Position numbers and translations under genes: made by a program
Part shown: in pieces, positions 43,949 through 55,842 of the stretch
Layout: each line of letters opens with the position of its first letter
Numbering within the stretch: position 1 is the stretch's first letter
Notes under the pieces: model-generated
The model's input: the letters and a program-made list of their open reading frames with translations, nothing else
What the model was told of the DNA's origin: nothing
Database searches by the model: none
Assembly (NCBI GenBank): GCA_023014335.1
Contig: JAECYW010000029.1
Span: 124,001-188,000 of the forward strand
Reading direction: 5' to 3'
Source of the DNA: Galerina marginata
Taxonomy: Eukaryota; Basidiomycota; Agaricomycetes; Agaricales; Galerinaceae
Length of the DNA: 64,000 bases

Positions 43949-46900
43949 TCAAGTCGGACCCGAATTTTGCGGAGAAGGTTCGTCATATCCGTGATCCCAA
44001 GAACCGGATGGCGGCTGTTTGGGCTCATTATAAGACGAAGACGATTTGCGAGCCTGACGAGCGCAAGGAAGAAGGTGCATATCCAGAGGTTGAGGAGGCA
44101 AAAAAGGGTGACGGCGGCTGTGGGCACAGTCCACCTCAGGTCAGGAAGGAAGGCCTGAAGCTTTTCGTGCAGTATAAGAAGACGAAGGATGACGAAGACG
44201 TTAGTATTGTCTTCGTTTTACTGGATAATATTGACTTACCTTCATAGAGGAAGTTAAGTCGTGGCAGCCTGATAAGAGGCTCATCACCTCTTCTGAGGTT
44301 TACACTGTCTTCAAAAAGATGTCTGACCATGATCTTCATCTCCTGGGCCTCTCAGACGAGTACGCCAGACAGGAATGGATGGTTTTAACTGTCATGCCTG
44401 TTCATCCTCCTGTTTGTCCCAGTATCGCTGTAGATGATGGCGCCATGCAAAGTGAGGACGATTTGATGTACAAACTTGGGGATATCATCAAGGCATCCGC
44501 AAACGCCCGACGCTCTGAGCAAGAAGGAGCTCCGGCCGACGTTATCATCGAATTTGAACAACTGCTGCAAGTAAGTATCGCAGTGGCTTATCATTAGCCC
44601 TGGCTGACGGATACCCATAGTTTCACGTTGCCACTTACATGGACAACAATATTGCTGGTATTCCGCAGGCACTATAAGAGTCTGGTCGACCTGTGAAGGC
44701 TATTCGTGCCCAACTAAAGGGCAAAGAATGGCGTTTGCGTGGAAATGTGACGGGCAAACGTGTGGATTTCTCAGCACGAATGGTCACCATGGGCGATCCT
44801 AAGTTGGAACTGGACGAAGTTGGCGTGCCGAAGACCATAGCCATGAACTTAACTTATCCTGAGAGAGGTACCATTCTATTTATTCTTCGGTCTAGTCTTT
44901 GATCTAACCCCTTTCCAGTAACACCGTACGACATCGCATATCTTCAAGAGCTGGTTGGAAATGCCCGACGACATATCCAGGAGCAAGATATGTAGTTCGG
45001 GACACCAGCAAACGAACCAATCTTCGTTATAACTAGATCGTCGAAAGGCACCTCAAGGACGGAGGGTAAGCAATCTCCGAGTTTTTTTGAGACTCCGGAT
45101 TTTAATTTCCTTTGTAGTTTGGTACTGTTCAACCGTCAACCCTCTCTGCATAAGATGAGTATGATGAGCCATTGCGTCAAGCTTATGCCCTATTCCAGTA
45201 AGTGTCCAGGGGTTCGTGACTTTGTTTCCTTTGCTAATATTGTCACCATAGCCTTCTGCCTGAACCTGTCGGTGTAAGTTGACTGCAACAGCCACTTTGG
45301 CATGTTAATCATGAGGTTTAGAACACTGCCTTACAATGCCGCCTTCGACGGTGATGAAATGAACATGCAGTACGTCTTCTTGTAACCATGTTTATTGTGG
45401 AGATCTTCTAAATAATCCTTAGTGTGCCACAAAGCGAGGAAACTCGAGAAGAACTTAGCCAGATTGCATGGGTTGCCAGACAGGTTGGTTTGCCTGCATG
45501 TTTAAGTTGGGTCCTGCCTTGCTAACTGCAAAACACAGATTATTTCTCTCAAGCCAACAAACCCGTCATGGGTATTGTGCAAGATACTCTTTGAAGCATT
45601 TGAATGTTCACGCTTGTGATACCTTCTTGGACTGGAATCAAGTGCAAAATATCCTCTTGTGGGTCCCAGAATGGCACGGAGCCATTCTGATTCCTGCCGT
45701 CCTCAAGCCGAAGCCTCTGTGGGCAGGAAAGCAAATCCTCAATTTGACCATTCCCCGTGGTATCAACATCCGCCGTGCGCCAAGCCCCAAATCGTTTACT
45801 CCCATTTTTGACGACGGTATTTTGATCGAGAACGGCGAGCTGATATTTGGAATCGTCGGGAAGAAGAGCATTGGAGCGTCGCAGGGTGGTTTAGTGCCTG
45901 TCATGTTCTGTGAGAAGGGACCCGACGGCACTTGCCAATTGTTTACTGGCATCCAGATGGTCGATAATTTCTGGCTCTTCCATAACGACTTCAGCATTGG
46001 CGATACTATTGCCGACTCTGCAACTACGTCATACATCACCCAACACATTGCCGCGTGGAAGGCGAACGTGGCTCAGATGATTAACGATGCTATTCATGAC
46101 TGTATGAAAACTGTGTCTGGTGTGACGATCCGCGAATCCTTTGAGAATTTGGTGGAACGGCAGCTCAACTTGGCCCGTGTCATATGTGGTCAATATGCTC
46201 AAAAGCACTTCAAGGAGGACAACAATGTAAAGCAGATGGTGGTTGCCGATTCAAAGGGTTCATTCATCAACATTTCGCAAATGTCTGTCTTTGTTGGACA
46301 GCAGTCTGCCGAAGGTCGTCGTAACCCATTCGGCTTCCGTCATCGCATCCTACCGCACTTCACTAAAGACGACCTCAGTCCAGAGTCGCGTGGATTTGTC
46401 GAGAATCCATATCTTCGTGGCCTGACTCCGAATGAATTCTTCTTCCATGCTATGGCAGGTCGTGAAGGTCTCATTGACTGAAACTGGTTATATCGTCAAA
46501 GCTCTGGAGGACGTCGGTTTGCTACGACGGCATCGTCCGAAATTCCCTCGGCGGATCTCATCCAGTTTGTATATGGTGAAGACGGAATAGACAGCGCCTT
46601 CATTGAGAAGCAAAGTATCAAGACGTTCCACCTCAACGACAGGGAGTTCGGACATAATTACCGTCTAAATGTCGCAGACCCAGCCGGCGGCTTCCTCCCC
46701 GGTGTCTTGTGGGTTGGCATTGACGACAGTTCCCCAAACTCCTAGTGAAGCTGAATGAGGAATATGCCCGCTTGGTGGAAGATTGCCAACTCCTTTGCGA
46801 GTTTGTCTTCCCCCGAGTACCCACTAAACAGCCCACTATCTTCCTGTCGATCTCCACAGCGTTGTCCAGAACGCTATCCAGATCTTCCACGTCAATCCTC

Positions 46901-47321
46901 GCAAACCAAGTGACCTCAACCTGGCCTACATAGTCGATACTGTGCATGAGCTTGGCAAACAACTGGTTGTCGTCTGTGGCTATGACCATCTCAGCAAGGA
47001 GGCCCTGGAGAACTCGACACTGACCTTCAGGATGCTTCCTTTGCGTCCCGCTGCATTTTTGAGAAGTTCCATCTAACACGAGAAGCTTTTGATTGGGTGA
47101 TTGACGAGGTGGAGACAAAGTTTAACCAATGAGTCGTACACCCAGGAGAGTTATGTGGCACACTGGCTTCCCAGTCAATTGGAGAATCGGCCACCCAAAT
47201 GACGCCCAACACTTTCCGTTATGCTGGTGTCTCCAGTAAGAACGTCACCCTTGGTGTACCGCGTTCGAAGGAAATTATCAATGTCGCCACAAATATCAAG
47301 ACGCCCTCGTTAACTGTATAG
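43949..47321 (+). pseudogene. RPB1: RPB1 fragment block E (longest copy)
   Basis: The longest collinear RPB1 stretch: SDPNFAEKVRHIRDPKNRM, GGCGHSPPQVRKEGLKLFV, TSSEVYTVFKKMSDHDLHLL, an intron after EFEQLLQ, FHVATYMDNNIAGIPQAL (stop), [28 protein letters not shown] plus intron, [40 protein letters not shown] (45335-45365), [33 protein letters not shown] through [14 protein letters not shown] (45468-46481 open), [34 protein letters not shown] and [10 protein letters not shown]. Introns are retained. Stops at about 44677, 44992 and 46479, plus frameshifts, destroy it. The catalytic NADFDGD motif has Asp to Ala at 45341-45343. Confidence 0.9.
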
Positions 47322-47334
47322 GCCCTTATAGGGT

Positions 47335-47660
47335 TCAACCGCCGGTTTCCTGCATGAAAAACCCTGAGACGGCAGCAGGAAAGCTCGAGGGCATTTCCAA
47401 TGCCCCTTTCTTCCACCATTGTGGATGGAAGCTGTTAGCACTCATTGTGCGGTCTTTGGGGTGCACTCTCTTGCAGTCGCTTATTCCTGAAGTGATTTCC
47501 TTCCAAGCAAAACGCTTCTTGTTCTTTCCTAGCAGTTTTGCATATGTGCGGTAACCTGTTTTCAAGACATAAAAATTGCCAGAAACGATATAATTTCCTC
47601 CAACCTTCAAAGAGATTAGGAGAAAGAATTTTTTTTCCGGACCACGAGCTTGCTCTAAAT
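47335..47660 (-). pseudogene. HPQWW-family copy antisense to RPB1
   Basis: The minus strand encodes KKFFLLISLKVGGNY, VSGNFYVLKTGYRT, HPKDRTMSANSFHPQWW and KKGALEMPSSF. It abuts the end of RPB1 block E (KTPSLTV), just as 3330-3692 abuts block A. It lacks the start and GDFHV region of the 18050-18469 gene. Confidence 0.6.
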
Positions 47661-47699
47661 TATGGTTGTTACAATTTCAAAGGAGCGCGTGCTACACTT

Positions 47700-48740
47700 T
47701 GGAGATTGATGCTTAATCGCTAACGCTGAGAGGCTGCTATGGAGCCGGTTGAATCGCCAGCACGGAAACGTTGCTGTGGTCCTTCCTGGATTTCTGCAAT
47801 GCCCATTGCCGTTCGAAGCTCCTTACTTTGGCCAGCAACGGGTTGTTCGACTGCACTCGCATTAGCCCAAGAAAACGGTTTCCTCGCGCTACCAAGGCGC
47901 CTTCTACGTCGTCCTCCGAGTTCATTTTGAACCCCCCACACATCGCGTACTGTAGTTGCGGAAGCCACCGACATAGGCGACCCCGACCCCCGAACGTCAT
48001 GCTGCTGAAGAGAACGCTTCCGATCAAGCCTGGTGGACCTAGCCTTGACCTAGCACATCCGGAGCCTGATGGTGCTGGTAGCTCAGGCGGACTGGTTTCG
48101 CATGGCCATGAAGCAGGAGGAAGCTCATGGCCGCCCCAGCTTTGGACAATGGATATGGTCAATAGAGAGGACACGCTCATTTTGCCGCTCGACGGTAAGA
48201 TCGTTTTTCTTCATTTTTTTCGTTTTTTTGTTTACGTCGTCATGTTTAGATTTGCTCAAACAACACGACAAGGGAGGCGACTTTTGATTCCCAGACAGCT
48301 TAATTTATATCTTGTGGACGAGCTGGTCATAGCGCATGCCAGAACCGTTGCTGTAGATCCTGCTGCATCAAACAACCCATAGGTAGCTGCCTACTGAAGT
48401 CACACCAAGCAGCGGACGCGCTACCTCCTTCCACTTCTGCAATACCTCAAGCGTCGTCTCCAGCTTCTGACATCGATCCCTCATTACCGAGCAAGTTACT
48501 GAGCCCGATGTTCAGCGTTCAATATAATTTGAAAGCCACTCCCTTTCAACCCTCGCACCGCCTTCAAAAAATCCTCTCCCCGAAAACAAACCGCGTTGCT
48601 CGATAGAACTCGTGCTGCCTGTCGGTTCTTGTCGAGAGCCCCCGAGAAAATCAGGCACAGCGGTCCCGAAAACGCGCGCGGACGGGTATGCGGCGTGGGG
48701 AAAAGTCTCTCTTATGTTGTAGATTGAATTAAAGCTAACA
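47700..48740 (+). repeat. Module Y' (forward copy)
   Basis: Forward counterpart of 2236-3295: MEPVESPARKR (47739), RPPNVMLLKRTLPIKPGGPS, HPEPDGAGSSGGLVSHG (48050s), SWPPQLWTMDMVNREDT, an intron-like tract (about 48195-48250), DLLKQ-type codons, then 48500-48700 encoding (minus strand) VPDFLGGSRQEPTGS. It then runs into the 3' flank of the second WD40 gene. The frame is interrupted. The source gene is not recognised. Confidence 0.6.
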
Positions 48741-50891
48741 TTACATACAGGCTGATGTAGCAGCATTGTGGCGTAGGAAATAAAACTCGGGCTACTCCAG
48801 TTTGGCGACAGATTCAATGGCATCATCCTCAGAGTCCCGCAAAATATTCAGGGGCAGTGGTCTTGCAGTACGAATACTGCTTGCAGTCTGCTTCCCAAGC
48901 TGCATCAAAACGTCATGAGGAAGTTGCATCAGAACTTCGCGGGAAATCACCAGAGAGCCTTTAGCGGCTCCTTGAGTTGGTTCTTCACCTAGTGAGGTCT
49001 TGAATGGGTCGACTACCACCTTCTCCGCAACAGATCGCGCCTTTGTGGGTATCTGGGTCAAATCCTGGAGAAAGTGTGTCAGTTCCATCCAAAAGAATGA
49101 CATCTGGTAAGACCTTGCATAAACTTTTCAATGCTTGAAACCACGCTGGAGAGACAACCACCAAAACAATGTTCAAAAGCAGAAGAGCAACCACCAGGCC
49201 AACTTCTCCTCGCCTCTCGGTCTTACGCCTCTTCTGCAGTAGCGCACGCTGCGTCTATCCGTTACAGATCAATCGAACGGATAAACACTACATAGATATT
49301 GACTTGCCGGCTTTTCCCATACGCAGATGGACGATTTGTCGTCAGAGCTGCCTGTCATAATGAGGTGCCGATTCTCCGTGCTTGCTGTCTACAGAAAAAA
49401 AAATCTATCGACCGATTCGGAAAAATACTAAAAGTGTCTTACTATAGTCGCCTGTAAGAGAGTTGTTGGTTTTCCATGCATAAAGGTTTGCACGGGTTGC
49501 TGAGACGCTTTCAGATCGAAGAGATACACTTTGCCATGGTCACTGCCGCCGACAATCACAGTACCCTTCTCCCCAAACACGACCATTCTAACGAAATTTC
49601 TGCTATTCGGAACGTCGAAAGTATGGAGAGGTGTGGAGCGATGGATCGAATATACGTCGTAACCAGTTTTCATGTTGTCGACGACGATGTTTCTCTCAAA
49701 TTCATCCATGTCGATATTCCCACTGCTCAGCCAGTCAAATTGAGAGAGCACAAAGAAGAAAACATACATACATCGCAGACTTGAGGGTTTTGGTATGCTT
49801 GAGAGCCGCTGTCTGGGCATCACGACAAGTGCTGTCATTTCGTCAGTACGTGTGCTATGACTAACCGTTTTGAACGCTCACATTTCACCACTTTCAAGAG
49901 CATACACGAGGATATCTTCGCCTCTGTTGATGAAGCGAGCAGATCGGGGAATCGCCTCGTTCAACTCTACAGTCCACAAAGGCGACATATCTTAATATAG
50001 AAGAGATCAGTAAGAAGAACCAGCCATGTAGAGATTCGTTACCTTCTCCAACAAGTCGAGACATCTTAATTTTTCCGTGGTGGCTGGTCATGACGAGACG
50101 GAAATTAACGGGATCGAAGGCTAAGGTTTCAACACTGTCGCCGGAATTAAAAACTTGGGTATCCGATATTTCCACAAAACGGTCCTAGTAAAAAGTGAGA
50201 GTAATTAATTGGCCCGAAAGACTATTGCCGGCTAATGAGAGGACACACCCTTCTTTTTTGCCGCTTGTAGATTACAACACGCCCTCTGCCCGTCCCGACG
50301 GATAACAGACCACTGCCGGATACATTACCATCTAAACGTATCCAGTGCAAACAAGTGACTTGACCCCAATGGCCTGCCTTATCAATCAGAGTTTCTCTCA
50401 ACTCGAAGGAAGTGAGGTCCCAAATTCGAACGGTCTCGTCGTCACCTAAGCAGCATGAAGTCATGGCTCGGCACTATAAACCAGCAGAGGGCATACCGCC
50501 ACTAGCGAGCAGTTCTGCGTCTCCGACAACTGCGAAGCAATTGATTGGGCCGTGGTGGCTCTCCATTCTCGCAACGAGGCGGTATTTCTGTCGAGGAGAT
50601 GTGAAGTCATGTCAGTCAAATAAGTCAAACGGTGACAAAGGTCGAAACGAACATGGGCAGGAAGAAAAAGGCGATTCCAGTATCGTTGCAAGAACATTTC
50701 CATCACAAAATCGTCTGTTCTGTTGGGTTATTGATAAAGCGATTAGCACCGCGCAGTTTGCCTTGACCCAATCTGCTTTTTATATTATAAGTCGAGTCAC
50801 CTCGAGCGCAGCACTGGGTCCGCTATCTGCGACGGTGAACCCTGAAATGAACACCGTGAGGGCCACTCTTGAAGACCTAACGAGGGGGTAG
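48740..50891 (-). repeat. Right arm of 2.15-kb inverted repeat carrying the WD40 gene
   Basis: Inverted partner of 35081-37232. Differences seen by eye include one silent change (36478/49494), Gly to Glu near the C-terminus (37158/48814) and Glu to Lys in the RRETERR segment. Both copies stay open. Confidence 0.9.
48792..50566 (-). CDS. WD40-repeat protein with C-terminal membrane segment, copy 2
   Basis: Exact mirror of the gene at 35406-37180. Subtracting those positions from 85972 gives start 50566, stop 48792 and the same nine exons, including the GC-AG intron. The 450-residue product differs at about two or three positions (RRKTERR for RRETERR, AIESVAKLE for AIGSVAKLE). Splice sites and frame are kept, so it should be as functional as copy 1. 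The shared region includes about 325 bp upstream of the ATG, so expression may be similar. Its 3' flank runs into module Y'. Confidence 0.85.
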
Positions 50892-51557
50892 TTGGTCTAA
50901 TTATGACTCTGCGCGACACCATGGGAATCCTAAGTCGTACACGCAAGCCGCCCCTGACGAGGGCGCTGAACGCGTCAAGCGATACCCGAAACAGCGTCCT
51001 CGACAATCGGAAAGCGCATGTCTCGATGGGGACGTATCAGCGACTCCACAAGATGTTGGCCGAGTTACAGAAAGTGGTGGGTGTGTTGAATAGGATGTAC
51101 GCTGACGCTAGACAACCACCAGCCACGGAAATCCGGCATTAGATTCCGTCAATCCCCTTCGGCTACTCGACCTCCGCCCACAGGGAAGTTGAATAACGGT
51201 AAAGGAAAATTCGAAACTAACAAAACAATTCACTGAGAGTAATGAGGGCCATTAGCCTTAACAGGATTCGCGGCAGTGCCTCCACGCTAGCAATCAAGTG
51301 TAGACTTAGTTTGAGACTTTGTCCACAGGCGTGGGCAGCTGCCGCGTGTTTTCGGGCTCCGCGAGCCAACCAAACCGTCTGTTTCGTGCTTTGAAGGCCC
51401 GGAGGCCGGCGTCCTTGGGACTTTACTCACAAATTTGCATCCATCTCCAACAGGCAATCCCGCTGGGAAACCCAAACTACAGGGTTGCGAAGTCGAGTCA
51501 TGCATCGCCCAACCCGCTTGTCAAAGGCCACGATTCATCGGTTTCGCAGGAACATAA
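50892..51557 (+). other. Region between WD40 copy 2 and a GRPKSGGY-family fragment
   Basis: A short frame at 50903-51142 (+; MTLRDTMGILSRTRKPPL, YQRLHKMLAELQKVVG) is weakly gene-like and may be an exon of the downstream family. The rest shows no coding region. A GAAGTCGAGTCATGCATC stretch near 51490 also occurs at 35020, so the regions flanking the two WD40 copies are themselves related. Confidence 0.3.
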
Positions 51558-51932
51558 ATGGTCAATGAAATCTCGCGGAAGGCAGAACATCCAATGATCT
51601 CTAGGCACTGCCCACTAATTACCAACCGAATCTCTTTCGCCCCTAATGCGATTCCGCCTCCTCCAGTAATCACACCCAGGACTCATTTCGTCCTCGGACC
51701 CAGAGGACTGAAAGAGGGTGAAGGAGCGCCACCGAGCCGGGAACTTACTCCCTCAGTCGACGGCGTTTCAGTTTCCGATCCTACCGACCACCACACCGAC
51801 GACGGCGAATCCGAATTAACCAAACTATCTGAAACTTCCGATTCGGAACAGCAAGTGTTGGTCGCTTCAATGAAGAAGATTCCTAAGCCTTCCGGCGAAC
51901 CTGGGCGACCAAAGTCAGGCGGATACCAGTGA
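51558..51932 (+). pseudogene. GRPKSGGY-family gene fragment (right copy)
   Basis: ATG at 51558 (MVNEISRKAEHPMISRHCPL), then DDGESELTKLSETSDSEQ and KIPKPSGEPGRPKSGGYQ, ending at a stop at 51930-51932. I recall proteins in which a PKP-GEAGRP-SGGY motif is followed by a longer conserved region. That continuation is missing here, so the gene appears truncated or continues through an unseen intron. The left mirror copy is at 34520-34912. Confidence 0.5.
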
Positions 51933-52130
51933 TTCGACCCGGAAAAGTTCACCAATCTTTGCCCGACCCCTCTGTTACTGTATAGTGACTCATAATTTTC
52001 CAGCACCCCTTGCGCGGCACACATGTCTTAGGCCGTCACCAATACAGCAAAGGACATCTTCAATATGACTCGGATTTTATTTCATATAAGCTGCAGACGA
52101 GCTCGCCTTTCCTCACAAGATTCCGAGTTA

Positions 52131-52812
52131 ATGGCCAATTTCGACTTCCTTCCACACTTTCAAGAAGCAGAACATTTGTCGGTAAGCTATTTGCGATCAG
52201 CTTTTCATACGCTGCTTTGCTAACCATAATGCCCCCTAGGTTTTGATTGATGACTTCGAAAAATCGTTGGAGAACAGTCGACGCAAGATTCATGAACTGG
52301 AACAGATTTCCAGAGGCCTACATTTGTCTGAATATGCGCCTAGGTTGGAACTCTTACATGTACATCTTAAATTTTGATTCGTAAAGGCGCAAGAATTTAA
52401 AATCACCTAGCGTAAGCTTTTAGGCCAGCTACGGATTTTCCTCGACACTACCCAGAAGATGCTTCAACTCTTCGAAATAGCTAACTGTCTTGATTGTTTG
52501 GCTTTTCATCCTGAATGTCCTCGTCCAGACCAGATCAGTTACCACATATTTCAGCTTGTGGGTCCTGTTGACACGTTACTAGGGTACTCGACCTAACCGC
52601 CTTTCATCTTACTCCAGGTATACTTATACGGACTAGTAGGTTGTTCAGCCTTTGGCCTCGTCTATAGCTGACAACCTTTCTCCTAGGGGACCATGCGCGT
52701 CAGCGTTATTGAACTCCGGGCTGATCTGACTGCACTGGACGAAGAACTCAAAACTCTTCAAACCAGAATGTGGTTCTCCTACAGAAGAGGGTTCGTTGAG
52801 GGGCACTTTTGA
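52131..52812 (+). CDS. Small helical/coiled-coil hypothetical protein, about 147 aa
   Basis: Exons 52131-52181, 52240-52359, 52411-52557 and 52687-52812 join in frame at phase 0 with GT-AG introns of 58, 51 and 129 bp. The product starts MANFDFLPHFQEAEHLS and is rich in Leu, Glu and Lys with heptad-like spacing (DDFEKSLENSRRKIHELEQI, ELRADLTALDEELKTLQTRM), which suggests a coiled coil. The long last intron might hide another exon. An upstream exon is possible because the ATG is close to a splice-like TTCCGAG. Function not recognised. Confidence 0.5.
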
Positions 52813-55196
52813 AAGCAGTGATCTTACCAGCTGCTACAATGTCCAGGCGGTTCTAAGTCTTTTTTATTAGACAAGATCCACCCATATGTATACCATGATG
52901 ATGAGCCATCTCTATCTATCTACATATACAAAGCAACATAGGTTTCGACTTTGACCAGGACAAGTCTTGAAATTGTCTGGCACATAAGTTTGAAATTGGG
53001 CTGAAGTCATGCGTTATCAATTTACTACATAACGATAGAAATCATTTATTACTTAGCTTGCTTCAGAGTCGGTCGTTGTAGAGTCGTAGTGACATCTGGC
53101 TGTAGATTAGATACAAATGCCATCAGTGGCAGTGTAGCCCTACAATTTCAAAGCCAAATGCGTACCGCACTGCTCGCCATGTTTCCCAAGCTTCGCGGCC
53201 TCAGCTTTTGCCAGCGTCAGACTGATAGAGTATGCTTGATACACCTTCTATACCATGTTACCTGCAAAGTCGACGTAATTCTCCGTTATTGCTCAAAAAT
53301 TCACCTTTCCTCGATCTTGCTCTGGCTGTGCACTGCTTCGCTGATCTCAACACTCGGCCTTCATTGCTAAGGCCTGGGTGGGATGTTTACCGGCACTTTA
53401 TGATCACCAATCTGTTGCATTCTGCCCAGGAGAACAACAGACAGCATTCGACAACTACTTTGACCATTCGGAGGCAGGTCAACATCAACGGCATGACTTG
53501 GAAGCTGTAGAGGCTCCATCTGGGCTCCATAGTCATTCCTTTAAACTTGGATCACCTATGACAATCACTCCGCATACTGATTCTTAAGTGGCGGGATGTT
53601 AAAAATTTGCCATCGCGTTATTCGACAGATCAGTATTCAACCACCGAGATTAAAAATCTAGGGCTTGACACCCAATCACTGTGTTACGCCTTCTGGGTCA
53701 GGCCACTACAAATTGGAATAGCGCTTCTCAAGGTCTTCTGTCTCGCGAACCGTTGGTCAACGTCTGCAGTTTTCTTTTACCCAGGAAACTGTGTGCACAA
53801 CGATGACAAGTTAGATGAGCTGCCTACAGCAGTCAAGGCCGGGGTCAAGAGGACACCGACAAGGGGATTTATGGTCCATAGATGACACTAGACACTATCT
53901 ATTACAATATTTGTTCGATGAAATCAACTCCCACCGTGCTTCGCACGGGTACCCTGCTAGTTTCCTTTTAAGCAGGCACGATTTTAAGGACCCGACTGAC
54001 CGGGCGGGATGGCGGGAGGCGATGTGCGCCAGTGGGACTAGCTGAGATTAGCCGCGTCATTGGCAGGTACACAGAAATGTGTTTTCGGGAATGGAGATGC
54101 TCTCGGATTTCAAATTTCAGAGTAAAATTATTCAGGAATAGCAAAGAATGAATTCAGGAACAAGAAATCGTGTCGGGAAAGACGAAAACCTCTGGGGAAT
54201 GACTGATAATGGTCTCGAAAATGGTCAGTGTTTCGGGAAATGCCATTTTAATTTTTTTGGAGCTCACGGTAAGTTCTCGGGAAAACATGTGTAATTCTAT
54301 GGAGAATACAAAAATCACCTTGCTGAAAGCAAGGTCCCTGCACCCCTCTAAATTCACGTTTAAGGAAATCTTTGTTGCCATCACCATCCTCATCGTCATT
54401 GGTGATGTTTGCCTTTGAGGCCAATGCCATGTTTGCACTTGTTATTTTGACTACCCCGTCCAAGTTCCTATATGGAAGGGTATGGTGGTGAAGCTTGAAG
54501 CTTGAGAGCTGGAGATGATGTTGCCGACCCAGGCCCTTTGCGATCATGTAGGCCGAGACAAAGATGAAGGCCACTGTTTCCTTGAATTCGAGTTTCAAGC
54601 ACTGCCTGAGGCTCATAGAGGTACAACTGAGCTCATGAGCATAATGCAGCAAGCATCCCTGCGATGATGTGAGGGTACCTGACCAATGATGGAGTCCACC
54701 AGAGTTATGGAAGACAGGAGGACCTCTTCTGTGGTCGACGGAATGGTCCTCCTATATACAGGTAACCTGCAAGTGTATGGGCGCCCACCTGCCCCCGCAC
54801 CTGCCAGTACCCGTAACCGTGACCCACACGGGATTACCTGTCAAAATGGCTCCAAGAACGTCGAAAACGCCTGGATGAGATATGCTCAATTTCGATGATT
54901 TTCACAAAATTAGGTATAACTCACTCATTTCTCCACCAAAAATTGACTTCTCGGGTTTGTTTTGAAGGTTACAGGTATGAAAATCGCTACCTGTACTCGT
55001 ACCTGCCAATAATACCCTTACTCGTGACCCGTGCAGGTTGCAAACCCTTGCATTTCCCTGTTTTGAGGCCACGAAAGAATCTCATCCTTCCGATAAAGCG
55101 CACCACATTGGCAACAGGCAATGTCCATTCATCCTAGATTGTGTTATTTGGTTCCATGTGGGAATGGCGAGCGATGCTGAAAAGATTAGCGAGCGG
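52813..55196. other. No supported gene; one hairpin
   Basis: Several short open frames exist but none shows convincing exon structure or a recognised motif. The interval 54130-54300 has recurring TCGGGAAA-type short repeats. A short hairpin at 53934-53948 is listed separately. Confidence 0.45.
53934..53948. repeat. Perfect hairpin CCGTGC-TTC-GCACGG followed by CTAG
   Basis: A six-base stem with a three-base loop, followed 8 bases later by CTAG at 53957-53960 and then T. This is the form expected of a Helitron 3' end (hairpin, CTRR, T target). There is no Rep/helicase gene and I found no 5' TC end, so the call is weak. Confidence 0.35.
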
Positions 55197-55396
55197 CTGG
55201 GGCACATGTGGCTGGAGGACAGCTACGGAGAGGGATATCGGCATACATTTAGTTTAAATAAAAAGAAGTTCAGTGTACCCACTTGCTTATCCATTCTGCC
55301 TTCCATGATTTAATATAGGTGACTGGGAGGGAGCGTGAGCTAGATCGACGGGAAAATGTGGTCAGTGAGGCGGATTATATCCATCAGGGCTGAAAT
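55197..55396 (+). repeat. Direct repeat of about 200 bp, first copy
   Basis: Matches 55843-56038: both share TTAGTTTAAATAAAAAGA, the CTTATCCATTCTGCCTT stretch and AATGTGGTCAGTGAG, with roughly 10-15% differences by eye. About 450 bp separate the copies. No coding meaning seen. Confidence 0.8.
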
Positions 55397-55842
55397 ATTT
55401 ATACCTGAAGCAGCAGCCGTTGCATGCAAAGAATCTCGATGAACAGTTGGCCGGGGTACTTGCACGGTGATGACCTGTTGAATAGGCTGGGGAAAGTCAG
55501 CAAACTAATATAAAAAGACGGAAGAGAGATGACCGACCATTCTAGAGTGGGGAGGAATTGCGAGTGTCGGTTGTCGCACCGCTACAGTATTGCATTTGAT
55601 CGAATTGGGAGCAGGAGCAGAAACCCAAGAGAAAATTTGTGCGGCCATTGTTCGTAGATCTGTTGGGGCCATCCAATGGTGGAAGAGAGCGTTGGAAAAT
55701 AATAGAATTGAAGGAACAACCCGGCGGCAGAACACTTAGAATGACAGTGATCGAAGGCGCCGCAGTGCTCGAAATGAGTATGATTTCCGCGGGTCGCCGA
55801 TCTCACGTGCCCTCAGGTCGTTCCGCGACGATTCCAGTCGAC

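Noticed and set aside
18835..47321. Retroposition (processed pseudogenes) as the origin of the RPB1/ACC1 copies
   Set aside because: Introns are retained at exon ends and no poly-A tails or reverse transcriptase were seen.
53232..53510. Possible deaminase-like fragment (RPGWDVY motif)
   Set aside because: Only a seven-residue resemblance; the following catalytic region does not match.
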